The notes: generated by a model from the sequence alone, not told the origin. Shown: positions 47,047-56,649, numbered from the stretch's first letter. The stretch is DNA of 64,000 nucleotides from Neptunitalea chrysea (GCF_027924145.1 NZ_BRVP01000002.1:1-64000), one strand, 5' to 3'. A program made the numbers and translations.

Positions 47047-48287
47047 GCGTTATTACTTAAATAATGAATATTTATAGTTTGTAAATAATAAGATAAAGCA
47101 GCATCGATTTGCATTAACTGAAATTTTAATTTTAACTCTTGAACATCTATTAAATCATTAAATTTTAGTGTATTTGTTTCGTAGCTTTTCATTAAAATTT
47201 TTTCCGTTTTGTCTGCTTGATCAATATTTTTTGTCTGCGTTTCAAATTTAATTTTGGCAGCATTTCTATTAGCGATGTTTTGTTTTAAGACAGCAACGAG
47301 TTGATTATATCTTTCTTGTTTTGCGGCTAATAATTTCTCCTGTGCTAATTGATGTTGTTTTGATTTTGATTTGTACGATTTATTAAAAACCGGAATTGAT
47401 AGTGTAACCATGGGCATTACAATATCTTTTCCGTTATCCGTAACATACATATCGGTACGTTCAGCAACATTTATATAATCGAGTCCGACACCTATAATAG
47501 GGTTTTTACCTTTTTGATTTACGACTTCAGATTGGCTTACAGATTTATATAGTTTATCATATTTAATTAATTCAGGATGTAGTTGAAGACTATCTGTGGT
47601 TTCGTTAAGAACTATATCTGAAGGTATAGAAAGGACTTTGTAATCACGTAATGTAATGGTATCAGAAGTGTTTAGTAATTGTTGAAGGGTCGCTAATTCT
47701 CCTTTATAGTTCTCAACTAATACCTGTATCTCTCCGATTAGTTCATTCTGTCTCATTTTAATTTTTAAAACATCTACAAGGGAAGCTTTATCTATTTCCA
47801 CAGCATTTAAAGCAAGTTCTTCATAGGTTTGTAATAAGGTGATATTTTTATCTGTGATCACTTGTTTACCATAAATTGCATTGAGTTTATAATATGACTT
47901 AGCCACAGAAAGTGCTAGCTTTCTTTTAGCAATGCTTAAATTTTCAAATTCAACATCGGCTAAAGAATTTTGGTAATTTTCTCTAGCTGTTAATGTCCCG
48001 AACCAAGGGAACATTTGTTTTACCGAAAGTTTAAAGGTTTGCGGCCCTGTTCTTGTTTCGGGTTCCGATACAAAATACCCGACGCCGAATTCTGTATTTG
48101 ATAAAGAGCCAACTTCATTTATCTTCTCATTAGAAATCTCATATTGTAGCTGTAATTGTTGTATTTCGGGATTGTTGTCAATAGCAATTTTTATTAAACT
48201 ATCCAGGCTTTGAGAAAAAGTCATGTTTATAGTAATTAGCATGAATACAATGCATAAGAAGCAGTGTGTTTGTATATTTATTCTCAT
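47043..48287 (-). CDS. cusC: TolC-family outer membrane channel of the Cus pump
   Basis: A signal peptide (FMLITINMTFS) leads a TolC-type protein: two repeats of long helices (SLDSLIKIAIDNNPEIQ, GVGYFVSEPE, RKLALSVAKSYYKL; then VVNQKGKNPIIGVGLDYI). The length of 414 residues is typical of short CusC/CzcC channels in the phylum. It overlaps both neighbours by 4 bp (ATGA), so the pump parts are translated together. Confidence 0.9.
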   Translation of the reverse strand: MRINIQTHCFLCIVFMLITINMTFSQSLDSLIKIAIDNNPEIQQLQLQYEISNEKINEVGSLSNTEFGVGYFVSEPETRTGPQTFKLSVKQMFPWFGTLTARENYQNSLADVEFENLSIAKRKLALSVAKSYYKLNAIYGKQVITDKNITLLQTYEELALNAVEIDKASLVDVLKIKMRQNELIGEIQVLVENYKGELATLQQLLNTSDTITLRDYKVLSIPSDIVLNETTDSLQLHPELIKYDKLYKSVSQSEVVNQKGKNPIIGVGLDYINVAERTDMYVTDNGKDIVMPMVTLSIPVFNKSYKSKSKQHQLAQEKLLAAKQERYNQLVAVLKQNIANRNAAKIKFETQTKNIDQADKTEKILMKSYETNTLKFNDLIDVQELKLKFQLMQIDAALSYYLQTINIHYLSNNA

Positions 48288-51200
48288 GACTTACTTTGTT
48301 TTTTTAATTTAATTTCTTCTCTCCAGGAATATAAAACGGGTACAATAAATAAGGTTATTAAAGCTACTAGCATACCTCCAAATGCAGGAATTGCCATTGG
48401 AATCATAATATCACTTCCTCTACCGGTTGATGTTAATACTGGTAATAAGGCTAATAGGGTAGTAGCAGTAGTCATTAAACAAGGTCTAATCCGTTTTTCC
48501 CCTGCGTTAATAACATGCGTTCTAATATGTTTTATGGAATCGTTTTTAGCATTATTGAAAGTTTGAGTTAAATAGGTAGCCATAACAACTCCGTCATCGG
48601 TTGCAATACCAAATAGCGCAATAAATCCAACCCAAATAGCTACGCTTAAATTAATGGGATGCATTTGAAACAAATCTCTTAGATTTTCTCCGAAAAAAGA
48701 GAAATTTAAAAACCAACTTTGGCCGTATAACCAAATCATTAAAAGACCACCTGAGAATGCAACTAATATTCCAGAGAATATCATTAGGGAGGTAGCTAAC
48801 GATTTAAACTGAAAATAAAGTATAAGTAGAATAATCAATAAAGCAATAGGAACTACAAAAGAGAGTGTTTTATTTGCACGTATTTGATTTTCATAAGTAC
48901 CGGTAAATGAATAACTAATTCCATTCGGAATTTTAAGCTCACCACTTTCAATTTTTTTATTAATTAATGATTTTGCATTTTCTACCACATTTACTTCTGC
49001 AAAATTGTCAAGTTTATCAAAAAGTACATATCCCGTTAAGAACGAATCTTCGCTCTTTATTACTTGCGGTCCTTTTTCATATTTAATACTTGCTATATCA
49101 CTTAAGGGTATAGATGAACCACTATTTATTGGTATATAAATAGCACTCAAATCCGTTGGCGTATCACGTAATTCTCTGGGATAACGAACACGTATATTAT
49201 AACGTTCTCTACCTTCAATAGTTTGGGTTAACGGCATACCACCTACAGCAATTTTTAATTGGTATTGAACTGCTTCTATAGATAATCCGTACCTAGCAAT
49301 TTTGTCTCTGTCAATGTCTATTAATAAATAAGGTTTCCCTACAATTCTATCGGCAAATACCGCATCCTTATTTACACCTGTTGCCTCTTTTAAAACTTTT
49401 TCTAAGGCAACCCCAAAATTTTCAATTTGTTTAAGATTACGTCCTTTAATTTTAATTCCCATAGGTGCTCGCATACCGGTTTGTAACATAACTAATCGGG
49501 TTTCTATAGGTTGCAATTTAGGTGCCGATGTAATACCTGGTAATTTGGTTACTGAAACAATGGCTTTCCATATATCGTCTGGACTTTTAATTGAGGGTCT
49601 CCAACTTCTAAATAATTCTCCATGTGTATCAATAATTAAATCTTGAGAAGTTAGTTTATATACATCGCTAATTGTATTCTTTTTAATGGCTTCTTCTTTA
49701 ACAAGCATGTTTGGGTTATATGCAAAGTCACCGTTTTTAAGTATGAATAAACCCTCTGCGTTCACTTTAAATCGTAAAAGGCTCCCCTCGTTGTCTTTTA
49801 AGTATTCCGGTTTGTACTGAATTATATTTTCATACATAGAAAGAGGGGCTGGGTCTAGTGCCGATTCCGTTCTACCAGATTTTCCAACCACAGTTTCAAT
49901 TTCGGGAATCGTGGCTACTGCCATGTCTAACTGTTGCAAAATTCGTTTATTTTCTTCGACACCTGTATGAGGTAATGAAGTGGGCATTAAAAGAAAGGAA
50001 CCTTCATTTAATGATGGCATAAATTCTCTCCCGGTATTTTTTAAAATATACACCGCAAAACAAACCAATGTTGCCGGAATAGCTAAAAATAAAAGTTTGT
50101 TTTCTAGAGCCCATGCTAAAATTTTTGTATAGGCTTTTCTGAATAGGGAGAAAAAGCCTAATAAACCGAAACAAACTAAAGCAACAAAAATCAGATTGGT
50201 TATATAACTATGTTGTAAGCCTAAAGGTCTCCAATAGTTGGCTAATAGTAATGAAATAGTAGCAACCGAAACAATTACCTGATATACGTTATTTTGTTGT
50301 GTTGTAATATATCCTAGTTTCAATAGTATTGAAAAAATACTAAAAGCAACAAGTGCAAGACCAATCCAATAGCCATATACAACGGCTCCCAGCTCAAGAG
50401 CTATTAGTAAAAACTGCACAATTAAAAAGGCTGTTTTTTGAATTGATTTTCTTTTGAAAACAATAGCAGCAAAAGGTGGTATTAAAAATAAAGCTACAAT
50501 AATGGAAGATGCTAAAGCAAACGTTTTTGTAAAAGCCAGTGGTCTAAACAATTTTCCTTCTGCACCAATCATTGTAAAAACCGGTACAAAACTTATAATG
50601 GTTGTTAATACAGCCGTAACAATGGCACCAGATACTTCTGCGGTAGCGTTATAAACAATTGTATTTATTGATTTTGTACCTTTATGATGTTCTAAATGTC
50701 TTATAATATTTTCACATAGAATAACACCTACATCTACCATGGTACCAATGGCAATGGCAATACCTGAGAGTGCTACAATGTTAGCATCTACCTGAAACCA
50801 TTTCATTGCAATAAATACCATTAGAACGGCTACAGGAAGTAAGGTAGAAATAAGTATAGAAGCTCTTAGATTAAACACCATAACCATGATTACCAAGATA
50901 GTAATTAAAATTTCTAGGGTAAGTGCTTCGTCAAGTGTACCAATAGTTTCGGCTATAAGTTCTGAACGATCATAAAAAGGAACTATGGTGAGCTTAGAAG
51001 TTCTTCCATCGGTTAAGGTTTTGCTAGGTAACGCAGTGTTTATTTCTTTTATCTTTTCTTTTACATTAGAAATAACCTTCATAGGGTTAGCGCCATATCT
51101 GGCTACAACAACCCCTCCAACAACTTCTGCACCTTCTTTATCTAAAATACCTCTTCTAGGTTCAGGGCCTTTTGAAACCTTTGCTATATCTTTTATGAGT

Positions 51201-52021
51201 ATTGGCGTATAATTAATGGAAGTTACCACAGAATTTCCAATATCACTGATAGATTTAATATAGCCTAAACCTCTCACTAAATATTCAGCTTTATTAATTT
51301 CTAATGTTCTGGCGCCTATTTCCGTATTACATTTTTTAATGGCACTTGCCACTTGATTGAGAGTGATGCCATATTGGCGCAATTTTTCAGGATCAATATC
51401 TACCTGATATTCCATTACATGACCACCTACGGATGCTACCTCAGAAACTCCGCTCGCTGAAGATAGTGTATATTTAACCTGATAATCCTGAATACTTCTT
51501 AGTTCCTGCAGATCCCAACCTCCTGTTACATTACCTAAAGAGTCTCTACCTTCTAAGGTATACCAAAAAACTTGTCCAAGACCTGTAGCATCTGGACCTA
51601 AAGTTGGTTGAACTTCAGTTGGTAATAATTTGGATGGTAGTGCGTTAAGCTTTTCTAATATTCTACTTCTACTCCAATAGAATTCTACATCTTCTTCAAA
51701 AATGATATAAATGATAGAAAAACCGAACATAGAAGAACTTCTAATGGTTTTAACTCCAGGAATGCCCATTAAAGCAGAGGTTAAGGGATAGGTTATTTGA
51801 TCTTCTACATCTTGAGGAGAACGGCCATCCCACTTTGTGTATACAACTTGCTGATTTTCTCCAATATCAGGAATCGCATCTACCGCCACAGGATTGGTAG
51901 GTAAAATACCTTTATCCCATTGAAAAGGAGCATATATAATTCCTGCTGTTACTAGAATTATAAGTAACAGAACGGATACAAGTTTGTTGTCTATAAAAAA
52001 TTTGATGCTTTTGTTAAGCAT
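48284..52021 (-). CDS. cusA: CusA/CzcA-type heavy-metal RND efflux transporter
   Basis: This is the inner-membrane proton-driven pump of a metal RND system. HME-RND motifs are clear: VDAIPDIGENQQVVYTKW near the start, GIAIAIGTMVDVGVILCEN with the proton-relay Asp in TM4, FMPSLNEGSFLLMPTSLPHTG, GMRAPMGIKIKG and ATDDGVVMATYL. It has 1245 residues, about 200 more than E. coli CusA, because an extra set of hydrophobic helices (around residues 525-640) lies between the two halves, as in other Bacteroidota CusA proteins. The Cus-type adaptor and HMA protein favour Cu/Ag over Co/Zn/Cd. Confidence 0.92.
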   Translation of the reverse strand: MLNKSIKFFIDNKLVSVLLLIILVTAGIIYAPFQWDKGILPTNPVAVDAIPDIGENQQVVYTKWDGRSPQDVEDQITYPLTSALMGIPGVKTIRSSSMFGFSIIYIIFEEDVEFYWSRSRILEKLNALPSKLLPTEVQPTLGPDATGLGQVFWYTLEGRDSLGNVTGGWDLQELRSIQDYQVKYTLSSASGVSEVASVGGHVMEYQVDIDPEKLRQYGITLNQVASAIKKCNTEIGARTLEINKAEYLVRGLGYIKSISDIGNSVVTSINYTPILIKDIAKVSKGPEPRRGILDKEGAEVVGGVVVARYGANPMKVISNVKEKIKEINTALPSKTLTDGRTSKLTIVPFYDRSELIAETIGTLDEALTLEILITILVIMVMVFNLRASILISTLLPVAVLMVFIAMKWFQVDANIVALSGIAIAIGTMVDVGVILCENIIRHLEHHKGTKSINTIVYNATAEVSGAIVTAVLTTIISFVPVFTMIGAEGKLFRPLAFTKTFALASSIIVALFLIPPFAAIVFKRKSIQKTAFLIVQFLLIALELGAVVYGYWIGLALVAFSIFSILLKLGYITTQQNNVYQVIVSVATISLLLANYWRPLGLQHSYITNLIFVALVCFGLLGFFSLFRKAYTKILAWALENKLLFLAIPATLVCFAVYILKNTGREFMPSLNEGSFLLMPTSLPHTGVEENKRILQQLDMAVATIPEIETVVGKSGRTESALDPAPLSMYENIIQYKPEYLKDNEGSLLRFKVNAEGLFILKNGDFAYNPNMLVKEEAIKKNTISDVYKLTSQDLIIDTHGELFRSWRPSIKSPDDIWKAIVSVTKLPGITSAPKLQPIETRLVMLQTGMRAPMGIKIKGRNLKQIENFGVALEKVLKEATGVNKDAVFADRIVGKPYLLIDIDRDKIARYGLSIEAVQYQLKIAVGGMPLTQTIEGRERYNIRVRYPRELRDTPTDLSAIYIPINSGSSIPLSDIASIKYEKGPQVIKSEDSFLTGYVLFDKLDNFAEVNVVENAKSLINKKIESGELKIPNGISYSFTGTYENQIRANKTLSFVVPIALLIILLILYFQFKSLATSLMIFSGILVAFSGGLLMIWLYGQSWFLNFSFFGENLRDLFQMHPINLSVAIWVGFIALFGIATDDGVVMATYLTQTFNNAKNDSIKHIRTHVINAGEKRIRPCLMTTATTLLALLPVLTSTGRGSDIMIPMAIPAFGGMLVALITLFIVPVLYSWREEIKLKKQSKS

Positions 52022-52115
52022 ATATATATGATTGTTAAATAATTAGACATAAATGAAACAGGTTCATATTATAGCCTTCATAATAGATGCTATAACAGTC
52101 TTAATTATTTATAAA

Positions 52116-52532
52116 TCAAATGATATAAACTTCGTCTATTTTATGTATGGATTTGACGACCAGTGGCGCCCGGTAGTCTTTAAAAGGGACAATAGTATTT
52201 TCTAAACCTTCAAATAAATTAAGGTAAGAAATGGTAAAAGTTGTACATATGGCTTGCTGCGTAAATGATAAATCAAAAAAAGAATTTTGTAACTCTTTTT
52301 GTCCTTTAACTATTGAAGTTTCATTTCTACAACAATTAGATTTTAAAATACTGGTACAAGTAGAAGAAGTCTCTTTCTTAATTTCCATTCCGCAAGTAAC
52401 GGCTTTTTGTATTAAAGACCTGGAAACTAACTGATCTCCACAATAGTGGCTATCTATGGTATATGATACCGTAGAAAACATGACAACTAATGCCAATAGG
52501 AAGCCAATTATTTGAGTGAAAAGAGATTTCAT
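52116..52532 (-). CDS. HYC_CC_PP-type exported Cys-rich protein leading the Cus operon
   Basis: A signal peptide or anchor (FLLALVVMFSTVSYTID) is followed by HYCGDQLVSRSL, AVTCGMEIK and NCCRNET, the H-Y-C plus paired-Cys pattern of the HYC_CC_PP family found next to heavy-metal efflux genes in Bacteroidota. The family's final proline pair is not evident. Metal binding is likely but unproven. I chose ATG at 52532 (138 residues) over GTG at 52538, because a full promoter ends at 52538. It is the first gene of the efflux operon; 94 bp separate it from cusA. Confidence 0.75.
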   Translation of the reverse strand: MKSLFTQIIGFLLALVVMFSTVSYTIDSHYCGDQLVSRSLIQKAVTCGMEIKKETSSTCTSILKSNCCRNETSIVKGQKELQNSFFDLSFTQQAICTTFTISYLNLFEGLENTIVPFKDYRAPLVVKSIHKIDEVYII

Positions 52533-52537
52533 ATGCA

Positions 52538-52566
52538 CAAAAGTAACAATTTTAAATACGTAACAA
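52538..52566 (-). promoter_or_regulatory. Cus operon promoter with a direct repeat
   Basis: On the minus strand TTG (52564-52566), 18 nt and TACTTTTG (52538-52545) make a full consensus promoter, with 5 nt to the ATG at 52532. A 9-bp direct repeat, GTAACAATT on the plus strand at 52543-52551 and 52560-52568, covers both promoter elements and could be a metal-regulator site. Confidence 0.6.
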
Positions 52567-52934
52567 TTCTAATTCATTATTCTTTAACATAATTACTGTT
52601 CAAATAGCGTGTATATTGCCTTTAAAAATCTACTTTTTTTATATAATTTCTTAAATAAGTAGATAGAAATACGTGTTCGTCTATAAAATACAGGATTCCG
52701 TACAGTATAATTATGGCAATGTCGATTCTATTTCATTTTAAGTAATTAAAGAACGAAATTTGAAATGTGATTAATAATTAAAATTGATAACAACATTAGT
52801 TTAATAATTGCATTCCCCCATTTTCATAGCAGTTCATCGGGAGAGTATTAATGGTAATACGTATTCTAAATTTTGAGAACTAAAGAATTTATTAGTAACC
52901 ATTATTAGAACTATTTAACTTTTAGGTTATCGTC

Positions 52935-52975
52935 AAAAAAAGGGATCATCTTACTTAGGGATGATCCTTTTTTTT
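52935..52975. terminator. Strong terminator in the spacer
   Basis: GGATCATC / GATGATCC is extended by A-T pairs and a wobble, followed by eight T. The A tract on the other side makes it bidirectional. No gene ends beside it. Confidence 0.8.
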
Positions 52976-53280
52976 ATAGTTAAATTTTATACTATGATTA
53001 AGCCAATTTTTCTCATCTATTAAATAGTGGTAATTGTATATAAAATGGAGGTAAACGTAGAATTAATTTATAGGTGTAAAAAATATGTTGGAAACTTGTA
53101 TTAGAATTTTAATCTAAGAACCATGAAAAAGTAGATGTAAGTGGTGTAACCTATGAGGTAGTTGGTTACTTAGATTAATTCCCTTTTATAATTATATTAT
53201 TGCTTTTAAGAGAGTTTAATGGTTGCATCTTATAAAGTGAATAGTTGAAAAACCATTACAAGGTTAGGTTAGAACCTATT

Positions 53281-53311
53281 AAACCGTCTACATTAGTAGA
53301 CGGTTTTTTTT
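53281..53311 (+). terminator. Strong plus-strand terminator with no obvious gene
   Basis: A perfect 11-bp stem (AAACCGTCTAC / GTAGACGGTTT) with an ATTA loop runs into T8. It points to plus-strand transcription, whereas the adjacent gene is on the minus strand. Confidence 0.8.
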
Positions 53312-53334
53312 GAATACGTATAGTAATTAAGTAG

Positions 53335-53784
53335 TTACTTAATAATAAAAAAATAGACCCAGCATAGGTAAATAATTTGAATTGGAATACGTATCCATAG
53401 ATAAGAAATTCCTGGTCCTAGGCTATTTATATTCTGATAGTTAATAGATGCTATAGCACCATAGATATTTGCGGGAGTTATCAATAAAAGAAAAAGGATT
53501 AAGCCCCAACCAACCTGAATGGATATAGTTGGAAACAGTAAACTTATAGCGAATAGAATTTCTAATATTCCTGTAAATAAAACTACTTCTTTTTTATAAG
53601 GAATAGGTTGTGGTATCATGGCAGCCATACCTTTGGTATATATAAAATGTGCGATAGAAGTGAACAATAACATAATAATTAATGCAACTCGTCCTGATAG
53701 TTTAAAATCATAAGTGTTGCCATACAATTTAGTACTAATAAGTAGTAAACTAAAAGTAGCTAAAAGAACTATAAAAGGCTTCAT
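53335..53784 (-). CDS. DoxX-like small membrane protein
   Basis: Four hydrophobic segments, FIVLLATFSLLLI, VALIIMLLFTSIAHFIY, ILEILFAISLLF and GWGLILFLLLITPANIYGAI, fit the four-helix DoxX-like fold, together with IPYKKEVVLFTGILEIL. The ATG at 53784 gives 149 residues; the open frame starts 39 nt earlier but that would run through the promoter box. The function is unknown. A broken Crp/Fnr regulator lies directly upstream on the same strand and may once have controlled it. Confidence 0.7.
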   Translation of the reverse strand: MKPFIVLLATFSLLLISTKLYGNTYDFKLSGRVALIIMLLFTSIAHFIYTKGMAAMIPQPIPYKKEVVLFTGILEILFAISLLFPTISIQVGWGLILFLLLITPANIYGAIASINYQNINSLGPGISYLWIRIPIQIIYLCWVYFFIIK

Positions 53785-53797
53785 AATATTTTTTTCA

Positions 53798-53805
53798 CAA
53801 ATATA
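53798..53805 (-). promoter_or_regulatory. -7 box of the DoxX-like gene
   Basis: The minus strand reads TATATTTG, a perfect TAnnTTTG octamer, 13 nt before the ATG at 53784. A TTG lies 15 nt further upstream. Confidence 0.45.
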
Positions 53806-53838
53806 GATTGTCTCTAAAGGCAATAAAATGAACCTAGG

Positions 53839-54406
53839 TTAAGAAATTCTTTTTCGTATTCTACTTAATGCTTGTGGAGTAATACCAATATAAGAGGCAA
53901 TATATTTTAAAGGTATTTCTTTTATGACATTTGGTCGCTCATTAAACAAATTTAGATATCGTTTTTCAGCAGTCTCTTTTAAGAATGAAATTTCTCTCTT
54001 AGATTTTATTATGAACAGATTTTCGGCTATTAATCTACCTATTAGATTACCAATAGGGGTTTGCATATAAATAGTATTTAAGTTAGCATAACTAATTCGC
54101 CATAAGTTAACCTTTGTGATAGATGGACATACAATAAGAAGATTTTTGTCGGGTTAAAAACGAATCATAACAGCTAATGAATGAATTAGGAAATCCGAAC
54201 CCAAATGTAATATCATCAACTTCTCCTTGAAAATATAACCTTATAATGCCTTCGTCTATAAAGTATAGGTGATTTTCTATTTCTTCTTGGTTCAATAAGA
54301 TTGTTTTTGAAGGATATGTTTCATAAGACAGTTTAGAAGCAAAAAGATTCCAATCATCAGTATTGATTGGAGCAATTTGGTTTAAATAATGTTTTATCTT
54401 TTCCAA
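53839..54406 (-). pseudogene. Frameshifted Crp/Fnr-family transcription regulator
   Basis: Two adjacent frames together make one Crp/Fnr-like protein of about 190 residues. The first (54406 to 54107, TTG start) carries the cyclic-nucleotide-binding-like barrel (YPSKTILLNQEEIENHLYFIDEGIIRLYFQG) and stops after SSYCMSIYHKG. Read one base later, the DNA continues ITKVNLWRISYANLNTIYMQTP into the helix and the C-terminal HTH (IPLKYIASYIGITPQALSRIRK) that ends at 53839. Removing one base near 54113-54130 joins them as SYCMSSITKVNLW. So it is a single +1 frameshift, by mutation or sequencing error. The HTH part alone could still be expressed from its own ATG. Confidence 0.82.
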
Positions 54407-54559
54407 TTTAGCAAGTACTTAAAAGTATATGATTAGTATACGAAATATTTAGAAGCTATAATATAAATTATATATTATTTCTTATAAGTGATGATATATA
54501 CTCATGTAAATTTTATTTTTGCCGTTAAGCAACTAAAATAGAATGATGCTGTTTTAATC

Positions 54560-54597
54560 TATTTAGAATCATTCTAGGATAATTCGTTATTTAGAAT
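54560..54597. promoter_or_regulatory. Candidate operator before the ankyrin/DUF2271/reductase genes
   Basis: TATTTAGAAT occurs twice, at 54560-54569 and 54588-54597. The first copy runs into a perfect 11-bp palindrome AGAATCATTCT (54565-54575). Such repeats 39-76 bp before a likely iron-related operon fit a Fur- or other metal-responsive operator, but no proven flavobacterial consensus was available to me. Confidence 0.4.
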
Positions 54598-54635
54598 TAT
54601 TTTTGATAACGAAAAATTACAATGTTATAACTAAA

Positions 54636-56129
54636 ATGATAAAATTAAGAATAGCAATAGTTTCATTATTGTTTACCGCAATTAGTTGGGGACAGAAAAA
54701 TGTTTTTCTATCCAACGAATACTGGAAAAAGAATCCGACGGTTCAAGATGTAAAAGAAAAAATTAAGGGAGGTAACAGTGTCTTGGAAATGAATTCCAGA
54801 AGTTTTGATGCTACGGCTTTAGCTATATTAGAAGGTGCTCCTGTAGAGGTTGTTGATTATTTAGTTTCTTTAAAAGAAGTACCTGTAGACAGACGTACTC
54901 ATGATGGAAGAACTTATTTAATTTGGGCAGCGTATAAAGGAAATTATCCTATGGTTAAGATGCTTATAGAAAAAGGAGCAGATGTAAACCTTGAAGGATC
55001 TCATGGATATAATGCTATTAACTTTGCTGCCTTTGCAGGTGTAGCGAATAAAGAATTATATGAGGTATTAATAAAGAATGGAGCAGACATTAAAATGACG
55101 AATCATGATGGGGCAAATGCCATGCAATTAATTATGTCTAGACTAAAGGATGTTTCGTTAATTTCTTATTTTGAATCCAAAGGTTTATCAGTCAAAGATG
55201 AAGATAATAACGGAATAGGTGCATTTTGTTATGCTGCTCGTGGTGGTAATATTCCTGTTATGGAGTATTTGTTAGAAAAAGATGTAAATCCTAAAAAAAC
55301 GAATGAATACGGTGTTAATGCAGCAATTTTTGCAGCAAAGGGAACAAGAAGAGGAGTACCTTCATTAAAAACGTTCAAGTTTTTAGCATCTAAAGATGTA
55401 TCTTTAAATGTAACCGATAAAGAGGGTAATACCCCTTTATTATTAGTAAGTGGCAGAACTGATGATATAAGCCTTATTTCTTACTTTCTAGAGCAAGGTA
55501 TAGATGTAAATCAGGTAAATAAAGAGGGTAACACAGCATTTATTAATGCAGCATCTAGAAGTGATAAAGATATTTTAGATTTACTTTTGGTAAAAGTTAA
55601 AGATGTTAATCATGCAAATAATGAGGGCGTAAATGCATTGGCTAGGGCTGTTAAGTATAATTCTTCTTCTATAGTTAGCTATCTTTTAGAGAAAGGAGCA
55701 TCTTTAAACTTAAATGATAAAGAAGGTAATAGTTTATTATATTATTGGGTAGCTTCGGTTAACAATAGAAGTATTACTAAAACTATAAACGATGAGAAGT
55801 TAGCTATTTTAGGCGAGTATGGATTTGATGTAACCAAGAGTCAACCAAATGGTAATAATTTATTTCACTTAGCTGTAGAAACAGAAAATTTTGCATTATT
55901 AGAAAAAGCTGCAGAACTTAAAATCGATATAAATGCAAAAAACAACGATGGTTATACTCCTTTATTGAAAGCGGCATTGATTGCGAAGGATACAAAAATT
56001 TTACATTTTCTTGTAGACAATGGTGCAGCTATTTCTATTGCTACAGATTTTGATGAAACAGCTTATGATTTAGCTTCAGAAAATGAATTGCTTACAAAGC
56101 AAAAGGCTCAAATTAATTTTTTAAAATAA
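54636..56129 (+). CDS. Secreted ankyrin-repeat protein
   Basis: From the ATG at 54636 a signal peptide (IAIVSLLFTAISWG) leads about twelve ankyrin repeats over the remaining length, for example TYLIWAAYKGNYPMVKMLIEKGADVN and GNTAFINAASRSDKDILDLL. The whole of the 497-residue mature region seems to be ankyrin, ending with DETAYDLASENE. It should be periplasmic or surface-exposed, where ankyrins are rare in bacteria and act in protein binding. The open frame starts 33 nt earlier at TTG, which would put extra polar residues before the signal. DUF2271 and reductase genes follow within 20 bp, so the three form one operon. Confidence 0.85.
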   Translation: MIKLRIAIVSLLFTAISWGQKNVFLSNEYWKKNPTVQDVKEKIKGGNSVLEMNSRSFDATALAILEGAPVEVVDYLVSLKEVPVDRRTHDGRTYLIWAAYKGNYPMVKMLIEKGADVNLEGSHGYNAINFAAFAGVANKELYEVLIKNGADIKMTNHDGANAMQLIMSRLKDVSLISYFESKGLSVKDEDNNGIGAFCYAARGGNIPVMEYLLEKDVNPKKTNEYGVNAAIFAAKGTRRGVPSLKTFKFLASKDVSLNVTDKEGNTPLLLVSGRTDDISLISYFLEQGIDVNQVNKEGNTAFINAASRSDKDILDLLLVKVKDVNHANNEGVNALARAVKYNSSSIVSYLLEKGASLNLNDKEGNSLLYYWVASVNNRSITKTINDEKLAILGEYGFDVTKSQPNGNNLFHLAVETENFALLEKAAELKIDINAKNNDGYTPLLKAALIAKDTKILHFLVDNGAAISIATDFDETAYDLASENELLTKQKAQINFLK

Positions 56130-56146
56130 TAGAATAGCATTTAAAT

Positions 56147-56641
56147 ATGAAAAAAGTAGCTTATCGAGTAGTAGCTGTTATATTAATAGCATTAGTTTCT
56201 TTTAGCTTTAAGAGTACAAATACCTACCAAAATAAAACCGTGAAGTGTTTATTACAAACAAAAAATTATGCTGGTGAAGGTGCTTATATAGCGATTTCTT
56301 TATTAAATGATAAAGAAACCTATAAAAAAACACTTTATATGGTAGGAGATGATAACGAATGGTATGAATCGTTACAGGATTGGTACAGAGGAATTGGTCA
56401 TGCAAATAGTGATGTAGATGCTATTAGTGGTGCTACCATAAATCCTGGTGCACGTTCTGTAATTGTTCTTGATGTTCCTGAGGATACAGTAGATAAAGGG
56501 TATAAAATACGTTTTGAAAGTGCAGTAGAAGATCAGGAGTATTATGCTACCGATTTGGAAGTAGCCTTAACATCTGAAAATTTAAACGGAAAGTTTGAGG
56601 GTACGGGATACATTCGTTACGTACGATTTATTTCTAAATAA
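56147..56641 (+). CDS. DUF2271 periplasmic protein
   Basis: A signal peptide (VVAVILIALVSFSF) is followed by a DUF2271-like domain: a beta-rich stretch with YIAISLLNDKETYKKTLYMVGDDNEWYESLQDWY and the family-typical DAISGATINPG. Length is 164 residues. DUF2271 genes frequently neighbour PepSY-type membrane proteins in iron-uptake loci. No direct function is known. It lies between the ankyrin gene (17 bp away) and the PepSY-reductase gene (8 bp away). Confidence 0.8.
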   Translation: MKKVAYRVVAVILIALVSFSFKSTNTYQNKTVKCLLQTKNYAGEGAYIAISLLNDKETYKKTLYMVGDDNEWYESLQDWYRGIGHANSDVDAISGATINPGARSVIVLDVPEDTVDKGYKIRFESAVEDQEYYATDLEVALTSENLNGKFEGTGYIRYVRFISK

Positions 56642-56649
56642 TATTTTTA

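Larger units (their letters stand above)
52567..53334. other. Gene-poor 770-bp spacer with two terminators
   Basis: No open frame of convincing length occurs here. Two strong hairpin terminators, at 52935-52975 and 53281-53311, imply that something is or was transcribed towards them. A short stretch at about 53119-53178 reads NHEKVDVSGVTYEVVGYLD then stop, which looks like the tail of a protein but has no start. The 52800-52930 part could be a small RNA. I recognise no known RNA family. Confidence 0.5.
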
